Source: Gammaproteobacteria bacterium
GTDB taxonomy: Bacteria > Pseudomonadota > Gammaproteobacteria > Steroidobacterales > GCA-2729495
DNA length: 64,000 bases
Assembly (NCBI GenBank): GCA_028285245.1
Contig: JANQPY010000006.1
Span: 1 to 64,000, forward strand
Direction: 5' to 3'
Part shown: one piece after another, positions 40,048 to 47,830 of the stretch
Position numbering within the stretch: position 1 is the first letter of the stretch
Layout of the letters: each line of letters begins with the position of its first letter
Position numbers and translations under genes: made by a program
The notes under the pieces: model-generated
Databases searched by the model: none
Seen by the model: the letters and a program-made list of their open reading frames with translations, nothing else
What the model was told of the DNA's origin: nothing

Positions 40048-41355
40048 ATGAATTCGAAAGTAGTGTTGATCTTGGCGCTTATGTTCGCAAGCGCGCCGGC
40101 GAGTGCCGCGTTCATTCACGATCAGCGTGAATTGACAGTTGATGCTAGTAAAGAGAATTTGCTGAGCTTAGAAATTGACTGGCAAGTTGTGGCAGGTGCG
40201 ATTGCCGGACCAGATCCGTCTGGTCAAAGATACAGAACTGACGCAAGAACTTCTGTTGTCATATCTTCCAGGCACTTTAACTTCATCGCCTATGATCTCG
40301 AATATAAAGTTGAGAAAGAGGTTGTTCGTGCCTATCAGGTACTAGACCAGCTTTGGCAGCAAGCCTTCGGTCTGGCAACTGGCGGTCTTCTGCCGCTCCG
40401 AACTGGCGTAGACGCAAGCTTGTATCAGGAGATCAGTGACTGGGGTGTTTCGCTTTCACTTGTTCGAGACGAATTAGATGCGGCTCGATCAAGCTACACA
40501 TCATTGTCACTTACTCAGCAAGAGATAAGCGCGTTGGAAACTGCAGCCAATAGAATTTCTGCGGTTCTTGATCAGTTTACGCAAGAACGAGCTACCCTCG
40601 TCGACAAGGTTACTGATGAACGCCGTAGGCTTATTGCCGAAAAGAATGAACTGAGCAAGTCTGGAGAATACGAAGAGCAGTTTGCGGCCTATGCCGCGGC
40701 CAGAGACTTACTAGCGTCCTATGCTGAGCCATTCCAGCAGCTCACGGCTAGTGTTCGCGCGTTTGCGTCAGCAGTTGAACTGTCGAAAAACGGGGATAGA
40801 TTCAGAGTTTCGAAGAATGATGCTGGCACAGTTGTCACAGTTTCCGTGACACCCAAAGCCCGGGAAGGTTCGATTTCCCCGGTGAATGCAAACACGCAGA
40901 TCGACTACGCGGTTAGCTCGACATTGCCGCTAATTTTTCATGCGGGTATTGCTGGCGATTCCTTAGGTGAAACTGAGTTCACACAGGTCTCATCATTGGC
41001 CGGCCAGGATCTTTTCGCGGTGACGAAGAGTAGCTCAACCGATACTGAATTAGTGGCGTTGCTAGGTTATGAATTTTGGTCGCCAAAGAATGATGACCGG
41101 TTCGGAGTTTCTTTTACGCTAGGCACTGAGTTGGACGATCCTGGTGAGAAGCTATACGCGGGACTATCGGTCCGTTTGTTTAATCGATTCTTTCTTACTT
41201 ACGGCGCGGTTTCGGGTGAAGTTGAAGAGGGCCTTTCCCCGGTCGTTGAGGAGATCGCGACGCAACTTGGCACTCGAGAGCTATTTGGCGCGCTTGATAC
41301 AGACCGCGAATGGGATCAATTTATTGGGCTATCGTTCGCAATATGGGATTTCTAA
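40048..41355 (+). CDS. Secreted coiled-coil protein with outer-membrane-like C-terminus
   Basis: A 435-residue protein with a signal peptide (residues 1-21, ending ASAA). Residues about 130-245 are strongly helical and charged (for example LDQFTQERATLVDKVTDERR), typical of a coiled coil. The C-terminal 130 residues alternate polar and aromatic residues (DRFGVSFTLGTELDD, YAGLSVRLFNRFFLTYGAVSG) and end FIGLSFAIWDF. A final Phe is the usual outer-membrane barrel insertion signal. This suggests a small barrel or OM-associated domain joined to a periplasmic coiled coil. GGGGGAG precedes the start, and the gene overlaps the next by 13 bp. I recognise no named family. Confidence 0.65.
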   Translation: MNSKVVLILALMFASAPASAAFIHDQRELTVDASKENLLSLEIDWQVVAGAIAGPDPSGQRYRTDARTSVVISSRHFNFIAYDLEYKVEKEVVRAYQVLDQLWQQAFGLATGGLLPLRTGVDASLYQEISDWGVSLSLVRDELDAARSSYTSLSLTQQEISALETAANRISAVLDQFTQERATLVDKVTDERRRLIAEKNELSKSGEYEEQFAAYAAARDLLASYAEPFQQLTASVRAFASAVELSKNGDRFRVSKNDAGTVVTVSVTPKAREGSISPVNANTQIDYAVSSTLPLIFHAGIAGDSLGETEFTQVSSLAGQDLFAVTKSSSTDTELVALLGYEFWSPKNDDRFGVSFTLGTELDDPGEKLYAGLSVRLFNRFFLTYGAVSGEVEEGLSPVVEEIATQLGTRELFGALDTDREWDQFIGLSFAIWDF

Positions 41356-42242
41356 GCAGTCGCACGTGGCAGCATGTCCTAGCCATATTCCTAGTTGGCA
41401 TTGCCCCGCAGAGCATACTAGCCAGTAGTCATTTTGACGACGCAGTTTGGAGGATTCAGCGCGGGGGTAGCACTGGCACGGCATTTCTCATCAACTCGTC
41501 CGGTATCTTCATTACTGCACATCATGTAGTGGAGCAAAACGCGGATATTTTTCTATTTAGCCCGAACAACAAGAGTGTGGGAGCCCAAATCGTGGGTACG
41601 GGTCTCTGCACTAGATTTGCCGCGACTAACAAGGACGGGCTGTCTGCCGAAAGCATTTGCCTTGAAGGCATAGATGTCGCCATAGTGGCTGCGGCTCCGG
41701 ATGCTACGCGTTTCGGCAAGGGACTGGAGCTTCAGCTAATCGCCAGGCCTGACCGGTTTCGTGGAGTCGTGTACGGGTTCCCCCAAAACAATGCTGGAAA
41801 ACGGCCCGACGCTTTGCCTGGCATATGGGCAGATTTTGGTCGGTACTTCGAAGCCCAAGCACCAATGTTTTGCGGATTTAGTGGTGGACCCCTTGTGAAC
41901 ATGACCGATGCTCGTGTCGCAGGGGTGCAATCGTGGGCGACTTTTTATCCGCCCACCTGCAATTATGTTGGGCAGCGCGCCTATGGCGAGCCGCTCCAGG
42001 TTCGGCAACTGATCGAGCGTCTTTTGGAGCTGGAGCTAGACGATTCTGCTGCCGCTGCCTTGCAAAGGCTCATTGAACTGAGAAATGCAGGTTCCTTTGA
42101 CGTTCAAGCTCGCAAGATTCTGGATGCGCTCGACGACCTAAGGTTCCTCCAGGTGACCGAGCACTTCAGCAGTGATAGCACAGATCAGTCTGTACTTTCG
42201 GTAATTGAGATGGCAAGTCGCGCGCGCAATGTTGCGCAATAG
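41343..42242 (+). CDS. Secreted trypsin-like serine protease
   Basis: About 299 residues from the ATG at 41343, inside the end of the upstream gene; an earlier in-frame ATG at 41310 is possible, and no strong ribosome-binding site is seen, so coupling is likely. The signal peptide is residues 1-27. The catalytic triad is visible as ITAHHVV (His61), GIDVAIV (Asp111) and CGFSGGPL (Ser180), typical of S1/DegP-like trypsin folds without a PDZ domain. The C-terminal 90 residues are helical. It ends the three-gene cassette; its neighbours are possible substrates or partners. Confidence 0.82.
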   Translation: MGFLSSRTWQHVLAIFLVGIAPQSILASSHFDDAVWRIQRGGSTGTAFLINSSGIFITAHHVVEQNADIFLFSPNNKSVGAQIVGTGLCTRFAATNKDGLSAESICLEGIDVAIVAAAPDATRFGKGLELQLIARPDRFRGVVYGFPQNNAGKRPDALPGIWADFGRYFEAQAPMFCGFSGGPLVNMTDARVAGVQSWATFYPPTCNYVGQRAYGEPLQVRQLIERLLELELDDSAAAALQRLIELRNAGSFDVQARKILDALDDLRFLQVTEHFSSDSTDQSVLSVIEMASRARNVAQ

Positions 42243-42430
42243 CTCGACATAGGTGCTCTTGGTTGAAAGGCGAAGGGTATTTCCGGGCGGCACTACATCA
42301 GCACGATAGATATGATGGAAAAACGCCGATTGTAGTTACCCCCGACCCGCTTGCCCTTGGAGAGTTGTAATCTGAGAGGCATGATTCCCCTGAATCTAGA
42401 CTTCGGTTCACATTTCAATTCACAAAGGCT

Positions 42431-43297
42431 ATGCAAAACATCGCAAATGCAAAGTTCGTCTCTAGCCCCATGCGGGACAACTGGTATCAGCGCAGTTCCT
42501 TCCTGGGCTCGAGCTTCGCGCTGATCACGTCCGTCAGCGAGGACGGGCAAACGAATATCGGGCCGTATCAACTCTCGTTTCCATTCGAAGTGAATACGGG
42601 GCGCTCGTGGATGGTGATCAGCCGTGGCAACTCCAACACGGCTACCAATGTGAAGCGCACGCACAAGTGTGCACTGAACTTCATCGAATACGATGAAGAC
42701 AAAATTGAGACCATTCTGAAGTTCGGCTATCCGGGGCAGACCACCGCGCAGAAGATGGAGTACAACATCTTTGAGCTGATCGACAGCCCCACGCCAGGTC
42801 GCGAGCCGGATGACCGGCATCCGCAGATTCTGGCCGAGGCCTATCAGGTGTATGAGTGCACGCTGGATGTAAAGCGTATCGAGGAGAATCCGATTCTGCG
42901 CGATTCGTATTCAGCGCATCTGCTGCTGAATATCGACAACATCCTGGTCAAAGAGAAATGGGTGGCGCACATCGATGGCAGCCAGGAAACCATGCCGAAC
43001 ATCCCTTTGACCTACGGCTTTCGCGGTGGCAGTACGTTCTGGTTCGGACAGGTTCAACCCGCCTACAAATTGCCCATCCCCGACATGGGCCCGAATCACG
43101 AGATCATTCACTACGAAGCCAATCGGCTGGACGACGAAGTGCGTTTCACCTGGGGCGCCTGCAAACAGCTCACCGGAATACCCAATGCCTTTCTGCAGAA
43201 CGTGCTGGGTGGCATCGTGAAGCAGGCCAAGGCGCGCGGTGTGACGGAGGTGGATAAGGACTTTGTGCTGATGCTCAACAAGGAGCGCGAGAACTAA
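42431..43297 (+). CDS. Flavin reductase-like FMN-binding split-barrel protein
   Basis: A 288-residue protein with AAAGG ahead of the ATG. The N-terminal half has FALITSVSEDGQTNIGPYQLSFPFE and SNTATNVKRTHKCALNFIEYDED, matching the FMN-binding split-barrel fold of flavin reductases. The C-terminal half (YEANRLDDEVRFTWGACKQLTG) is an extension I cannot assign. It may bind FMN or act as a reductase, with partner unknown. It stands 188 bp after the protease cassette with a change back to higher GC, so it is probably not part of that unit. Confidence 0.75.
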   Translation: MQNIANAKFVSSPMRDNWYQRSSFLGSSFALITSVSEDGQTNIGPYQLSFPFEVNTGRSWMVISRGNSNTATNVKRTHKCALNFIEYDEDKIETILKFGYPGQTTAQKMEYNIFELIDSPTPGREPDDRHPQILAEAYQVYECTLDVKRIEENPILRDSYSAHLLLNIDNILVKEKWVAHIDGSQETMPNIPLTYGFRGGSTFWFGQVQPAYKLPIPDMGPNHEIIHYEANRLDDEVRFTWGACKQLTGIPNAFLQNVLGGIVKQAKARGVTEVDKDFVLMLNKEREN

Positions 43298-43648
43298 ACG
43301 ACGAACGCCTCTGGCGGCGCGAAGCTGTGTCAGGAGCAGCCTCGCGCGCGCCAGAGATGCTCGATAGCCACTGAGGTCAGACGCGGTCGTTCGGCTGGCA
43401 TTTCGTCTGCACCGAACTATCAGCTCGGATTTTTCAGCTTTTCCGATTTATCCGGAACCCTTATCGTTCCCTCATTCGCAGCCAAACTGAGCAGAAACAA
43501 GGCTTTCGTCGCGATGTGCGCACCACTCAACGGCGAAATATGAACCCCTAGCCGGCGGGCTATCGCACTACAATCCCCCCTTAATAGTAGCGATAGCCCG
43601 TCGGCGCCTCCCTGGCCGCCGGCATGGCCTTGTCGGTGGCCTTTCTTT
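43298..43648 (+). ncRNA. Structured leader of the sodium channel gene, two tandem hairpins
   Basis: No gene is supported in this 351-bp gap. The last 100 bp before the channel gene form two hairpins. The first has 15-bp arms (43552-43566 and 43590-43604, 14 of 15 paired) around a 23-nt loop with six C. The second has 11-bp arms (43614-43624 and 43631-43641, 9 strict pairs plus G-U options) and is followed by TTTCTTT and the ATG. Its 3' arm holds the only ribosome-binding-like GGTGG. This fits a cis-regulatory RNA or attenuator, but a plain terminator for the upstream gene is possible. Confidence 0.45.
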
Positions 43649-44476
43649 ATGAGTGCGTCCTCAAAAAATCTCTCCACGTCCAACGTCAGGCTGAAGGCCC
43701 TGGTCGAATCTGCCATGTTCGAGCGGCTGATCATGGCCGTCATTCTGATCAACGCGGTGACCCTCGGCCTGGAGACCTCCGCTGCTGCGATGGCCAGTGC
43801 GGGCCCGCTGCTGATGGCCATCGACCGGCTGGCGCTGTGGATCTTCACGGTTGAGTTGGCGCTCAAGCTGTGGGTCTATCGCGCGCGTTTCTTCACCAAT
43901 GGCTGGAACTGCTTTGACTTTGTCATTGTCGCAATCGCCTGGGTGCCGGCCAGCGGTCCGTTCTCCGTGTTGCGGGCGCTCAGGATTCTGCGGGCCCTGC
44001 GCCTGTTGTCGGTTGTGCCCCAGCTGCGGTTGGTGGTTGGCGCATTGTTTGGTGCGTTGCCCGGCATGGGCGCCATCGTCGCGGTGCTGACTCTCGTCTT
44101 CTACATCGCCGCTGTGATGGCGACCAAGCTGTTTGGCGCGGAATTTCCGCAGTGGTTTGGCACCGTCGGCGAAAGCATGTACTCCCTGTTCCAGATCATG
44201 ACCCTGGAGAGCTGGTCAATGGGGATTGTGCGGCCTGTGATGGAGGTGTTTCCTTACGCCTGGGTTTTCTTCGTGCCGTTCGTGATCATCACAAGCTTTG
44301 CGGTGCTGAATCTGTTTATCGGCCTGATCGTCAACTCGATGAATGCGGTGCATGAGTCGGAGCGCGCGACCAGCGAGGCGGCCGCGCACGATGAGCGCCA
44401 GGCGCTGATGGATGAGCTGGTCGCCGTGCGTCGGGAGCTCAAGCGGGTTCAGGAACGGCTGCCGCGCGAGGATTAG
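43649..44476 (+). CDS. NaChBac-type voltage-gated sodium channel
   Basis: A 275-residue single-domain six-helix ion channel. Helix S4 has Arg109, Arg112, Arg115 and Arg118 at three-residue intervals (VLRALRILRALRLL). The pore loop carries TLESWSM (residues 185-191), the exact sodium-selectivity motif of bacterial Nav channels. S6 is FAVLNLFIGLIVNSM, and a charged coiled-coil tail (residues 245-270) supports tetramer assembly. Such channels are common in marine and alkaliphilic bacteria, serving motility or pH homeostasis. The start ATG is directly behind a hairpin with no separate ribosome-binding site. Confidence 0.93.
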   Translation: MSASSKNLSTSNVRLKALVESAMFERLIMAVILINAVTLGLETSAAAMASAGPLLMAIDRLALWIFTVELALKLWVYRARFFTNGWNCFDFVIVAIAWVPASGPFSVLRALRILRALRLLSVVPQLRLVVGALFGALPGMGAIVAVLTLVFYIAAVMATKLFGAEFPQWFGTVGESMYSLFQIMTLESWSMGIVRPVMEVFPYAWVFFVPFVIITSFAVLNLFIGLIVNSMNAVHESERATSEAAAHDERQALMDELVAVRRELKRVQERLPRED

Positions 44477-44496
44477 ATTGGGGCTCAGGCCCCAAT
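44477..44496. repeat. ATTGGGGC-TCAG-GCCCCAAT palindrome
   Basis: Perfect 8-bp arms around TCAG begin immediately after the channel stop. The central GGGGCTCAGGCCCC belongs to the dispersed GGGGTCAGACCCC family. A run of seven T follows about ten bases later (44505-44511), so it may double as a weak terminator. A further small dyad CCGACT-TTC-AGTCGG is at 44515-44529. Confidence 0.55.
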
Positions 44497-44571
44497 ACTC
44501 AGCGTTTTTTTCAACCGACTTTCAGTCGGGTATAAATGAGTACCGACCGAACACTTCCCCGGGAGATTCCT

Positions 44572-45252
44572 ATGCTATTCACCCGCTACGGATTACCAGT
44601 GCTGCTAGCCGCGAGCCTCATGACCTCTGTGGCCGTGGCTGCCGGCCATAATCAGTCGAAAGAGCCTGCCATCGCGCGCGATCAGGCACTGACGGCGGAA
44701 ATCGATGCCTTTTTGAATGAGTACGAGGCGCTGTGGGACGCGCAGGATCCCGCCGGCCTGATCGCGCTGTGGGATCAGAACGATCCTGAACCGTTTTATC
44801 TCGCCGAGGAACAGGACGAGTGGCGGATCGGGTGGGATCAGGTGAAGAACTACTGGGATCCGGAAGGCCCGACCAGCTCGGATTCCGTGCGCATGCGTTT
44901 TGATGGCACGCAGGCGCGCTGGCTGTCGGACGATCTGGCGTTCGCCAAGTTCTGGATCCGCTTCGACACCAAGATGAAGTTCATGCCGGCGGCTTTCGGC
45001 ACCGATGCGCGGGCGAGTGCAGTGCTGCGCAAGACCGATGAGGGCTGGCGGCTGCTCACCTGGGCGGAGTCACCGGGATCGCCGATTCTCTACATTGCCA
45101 AGCTGTTCAAACAGCATCGCCAGGACGGTGAGCCGTCGCCCTTGCCGTACATTCAGACGCTCTATGAACGCCATACGCGGGATGACTTCCCTGCGTTTAT
45201 GGAACTGAATAACACCGGCGATATGGCTCAGGCCGGCGGGGAGTCTGAGTAG
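44572..45252 (+). CDS. Secreted NTF2/SnoaL-like protein
   Basis: About 226 residues from the ATG at 44572 with GGGAGA upstream. The signal peptide is residues 1-21. The mature part reads ALTAEIDAFLNEYEALWDAQDPAGLIALWDQND and later ASAVLRKTDEGWRLLTWAESP, the start and final strand of an NTF2-like cone (DUF4440/SnoaL type). It may bind a small ligand; no enzyme motif is decisive. It is transcribed alone after the sodium channel gene. Confidence 0.75.
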   Translation: MLFTRYGLPVLLAASLMTSVAVAAGHNQSKEPAIARDQALTAEIDAFLNEYEALWDAQDPAGLIALWDQNDPEPFYLAEEQDEWRIGWDQVKNYWDPEGPTSSDSVRMRFDGTQARWLSDDLAFAKFWIRFDTKMKFMPAAFGTDARASAVLRKTDEGWRLLTWAESPGSPILYIAKLFKQHRQDGEPSPLPYIQTLYERHTRDDFPAFMELNNTGDMAQAGGESE

Positions 45253-45290
45253 CCGATTGAGCGCCCTCTGGCTGGTGCGCAGGTCGACGG

Positions 45291-45968
45291 TTAGTTGAGC
45301 GCCGCCGCGGGCACGCGATCAATCTCCACAACCACCTCGTTGCGGCGCATGAACGGCGGGGTGTACGGGCCGTTGTACAGGGCGCTTTCGATAGGGCCCT
45401 GCGGTGTCACGCCGGCATCGTCCAGCGCGGCGAGTAACTCGGCGCTCTTAGTTTCAAAGTTCCGGCTGGTCCAGCGGCCCGAGTAACGCAGCACCGCGGT
45501 GAGGCGCCCGGGAATTTCGCGAATGCGCACGCGCGGGTCGGTTGGCTGGGGCGCATTGTCGAGCGTGAATCGGGTGGGCAGCACAAACGCGACAGACCAG
45601 CTATCGTCGACCGGCGTCTGTTGGACCGGGGTGGTCATGGCGATCTTCTGGCCCGCACTGGTTTGCTGCACGGGAGTGGTCATGGCGATCTTCTCGCGCA
45701 CCGTATTGCCACCACTGATGTAGCGGAACAGGCGGCGAAAGCCTTCGTTACCTGCGGCCTGATAATTGCGCGCGTCTTCTATCAGGGTTTCCGAAACCAG
45801 ATAGGGCGCGTATTGCCGGTACTCGATGTCGCCCTGGGTATAGACGACAGTGTAGTCGGGCTGCTCAAGGGCCATAGCCGGGCCTCCAGGAAAAGCGATC
45901 AAGGCGAGCGCGCAACGCGCGAGTACGCCCGCAGCGCATTGGCCGGCGATGCTTGCGGCTTTACTCAC
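45291..45968 (-). CDS. SOUL-family haem-binding-like protein, secreted
   Basis: A 225-residue protein with a signal peptide (residues 1-33). [23 protein letters not shown] opens the SOUL/HBP domain. The doubled [11 protein letters not shown] (two copies about 15 residues apart, near residues 93 and 108) is the usual family repeat. [21 protein letters not shown] closes the domain. SOUL proteins bind haem or tetrapyrroles; the exact ligand is untested. It lies 18 bp downstream of the gene at 45987 and may share its transcript. Confidence 0.85.
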   Translation of the reverse strand: MSKAASIAGQCAAGVLARCALALIAFPGGPAMALEQPDYTVVYTQGDIEYRQYAPYLVSETLIEDARNYQAAGNEGFRRLFRYISGGNTVREKIAMTTPVQQTSAGQKIAMTTPVQQTPVDDSWSVAFVLPTRFTLDNAPQPTDPRVRIREIPGRLTAVLRYSGRWTSRNFETKSAELLAALDDAGVTPQGPIESALYNGPYTPPFMRRNEVVVEIDRVPAAALN

Positions 45969-45986
45969 GCACTGCCGTTGCCGGCA

Positions 45987-46523
45987 TCAATTGTCCGGTG
46001 CAAGGGTAGTGCCGACGCGGTTGTCGGCAATTGCTGCAATCTTCCATTCTGCATTCGTAGCGATCACCAAATACACTTCGGTGAAGGTGGCGGTAGTGGT
46101 TTCACTGCTGCTCTTGCGCACTGATGTCGTGGTAGTCCTTGTCCATACGGTGGCAATGTCGCCGTGTGCCTCCGCGCTCAGGATTTCCACGTCGCGTGTA
46201 TAGCCATCGGTGCTGGCGAAGATCACTGGGGCGATCATCGTCCAGTGCGGCAGGATCGGCGCCGTCAGCTTGTCAGGATTCACACCCTCGTGCAGGGCGC
46301 GCAGTGTGAATTGCACGCCGCCGTCCGCGAGCTGCGCCAGCACGTTGTCTTTGTCGCCGGTGCTCATCGCCTGGTTGAAGGCCCGCACGGTTTCGATTGC
46401 CGCTTCGGTGGGCGACGAGCTCACTCGGCTCTGGCCAGTGGGATTGGACGTTTCTGCCCAAACCGGTCCTTGCGCCACCGTGGTGGTCAGCACGGCCACC
46501 AGAACGATTGCCAGTATGTGCAT
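45987..46523 (-). CDS. Secreted SnoaL/DUF4440-like protein
   Basis: About 178 residues from the ATG at 46523 (MHILAIVLVA). The signal peptide is residues 1-23, ending VWAE. TEAAIETVRAFNQAMSTGDKDNVLAQLADG and GDIATVWTRTTT with VYLVIATNAEWKIAAIAD follow the SnoaL-like layout. It is divergent from the RND efflux genes and just upstream of the SOUL gene on the same strand. Function unknown. Confidence 0.7.
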   Translation of the reverse strand: MHILAIVLVAVLTTTVAQGPVWAETSNPTGQSRVSSSPTEAAIETVRAFNQAMSTGDKDNVLAQLADGGVQFTLRALHEGVNPDKLTAPILPHWTMIAPVIFASTDGYTRDVEILSAEAHGDIATVWTRTTTTSVRKSSSETTTATFTEVYLVIATNAEWKIAAIADNRVGTTLAPDN

Positions 46524-46681
46524 AGAAACTGATCTCCCCGGACGGGCATCCAGTTTAGACCCTGCTGAGTGACATATCGCAGCCTGCACCCTGCGGAATA
46601 CACGTATGTTCCGCGCCGAGGTCTTCCCCGCACGGGTGGGGTCAGTCCGCCGCAGGTTCGCTGTATCATTGCGCTCCCACC

Positions 46682-47800
46682 ATGACCAAGCGCTTCATCT
46701 TTATGCTGCTCGCCGCGGGCCTGATCCTGGGCGGCATTTTCGGCTGGAAGGCCTTTGTGGGTTTTCAGATGCAGCAGGGCATGGCCAATATGGTCCTGCC
46801 ACCGGTGACGGTGTCCACTGCCGAGGCGCAAAGCACTCAGTGGGTGCCGAAGATTCCGGCGGTCGGCTCGCTGCGCGCGGAGCAGGGCGTGGATGTCACG
46901 CCGCAGCTTGCCGGGCAGATCACCCGGCTGCATTTTGAGTCGGGGCAGGTCGTGCAGGCGGGTGATTTGCTGGTCAGTCAGTACACAGCTGACGATGAGG
47001 CTGAACTGGCCGGTCTGTTGGCCGATACGCAGCTTGCCGAGCTGAATCTCAAGCGGACGCAGGAACTGCGCGAAAAGAAGCTGGCCTCGGAGTTCGATTT
47101 TGACCTTCGCCGGACTGATCTGGAGCGCGCGCGGGCAGCCGAGGCGAACCAGCGTCTGGTGATCGAGCAAAAATCTATCCGCGCGCCGTTCACTGGCCGG
47201 CTGGGTATTCGCGAAGTGGACGTGGGCCAATACGTTGAGCCTGGCGACACGCTGGTCCGGCTGGAAGCGATTGATGACATCCTCGTGCGGTTTCCGGTGC
47301 CGCAGAAGTTTTTCTCACAGCTCTCGGTGGGCCAGCCGATCGTGGTGACTACTGATGCCTGGCCGGACGAGGAGTTTCCAGGGACTATTCGCGCCTTGGA
47401 GCCGCAGATTGCGCGCGACACCAGAAACATTCGTGTACAGGGTGTGATCAGCAATGCCGAGCAGAAGTTACTGCCCGGCATGTTTGCCCGCATCGATATT
47501 GTGCTGCCCACGCAGAATGACGTGACCACCGTGCCGCAATCGGCGGTCACCTATAGCCCGTATGGCGACTCGGTGTTCGTGGTGAATGACAACGAGGGCG
47601 ATGATGCGCCAACGGTGCGCAATGCCTTCGTGCAAACGGGTGCGACGCGGGGCGACCAGGTCGCGATCACCACCGGACTGATGCCCGGTGAACTGGTGGT
47701 CACGTCCGGCCAGCAGAAACTTACCAACGGCGCACGCGTGCGCGTTGATAACACGGTGCAGGTCAGCGACCAGCCTGATCCGGATGCGGCCAACAATTGA
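46682..47800 (+). CDS. RND efflux periplasmic adaptor (membrane fusion) protein
   Basis: A 372-residue protein with an N-terminal anchor (residues 5-25). The lipoyl/barrel-sandwich halves are GVDVTPQLAGQITRLHFESGQ and IRAPFTGRLGIREVDVGQYVEPG, linked by a short coiled-coil hairpin. Beta-barrel and membrane-proximal domains follow, with LLPGMFARIDIVLP and GLMPGELVVTSGQQKL. It joins an inner-membrane RND pump to an outer-membrane channel. The permease gene follows after 30 bp. No outer-membrane factor gene is present, so the pump probably recruits a TolC-like protein encoded elsewhere. Confidence 0.92.
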   Translation: MTKRFIFMLLAAGLILGGIFGWKAFVGFQMQQGMANMVLPPVTVSTAEAQSTQWVPKIPAVGSLRAEQGVDVTPQLAGQITRLHFESGQVVQAGDLLVSQYTADDEAELAGLLADTQLAELNLKRTQELREKKLASEFDFDLRRTDLERARAAEANQRLVIEQKSIRAPFTGRLGIREVDVGQYVEPGDTLVRLEAIDDILVRFPVPQKFFSQLSVGQPIVVTTDAWPDEEFPGTIRALEPQIARDTRNIRVQGVISNAEQKLLPGMFARIDIVLPTQNDVTTVPQSAVTYSPYGDSVFVVNDNEGDDAPTVRNAFVQTGATRGDQVAITTGLMPGELVVTSGQQKLTNGARVRVDNTVQVSDQPDPDAANN

Positions 47801-47830
47801 GGCCGCCAGGCATCTCACGCACTTATACAA

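Noticed and set aside
43420..43866. 148-codon minus-strand frame over the channel leader
   Set aside because: It crosses the start of the clearly real sodium channel gene on the opposite strand and shows no domain.
45612..45700. Tandem DNA duplication inside the SOUL gene
   Set aside because: The doubled [10 protein letters not shown] is a normal feature of the family, not a recent duplication.
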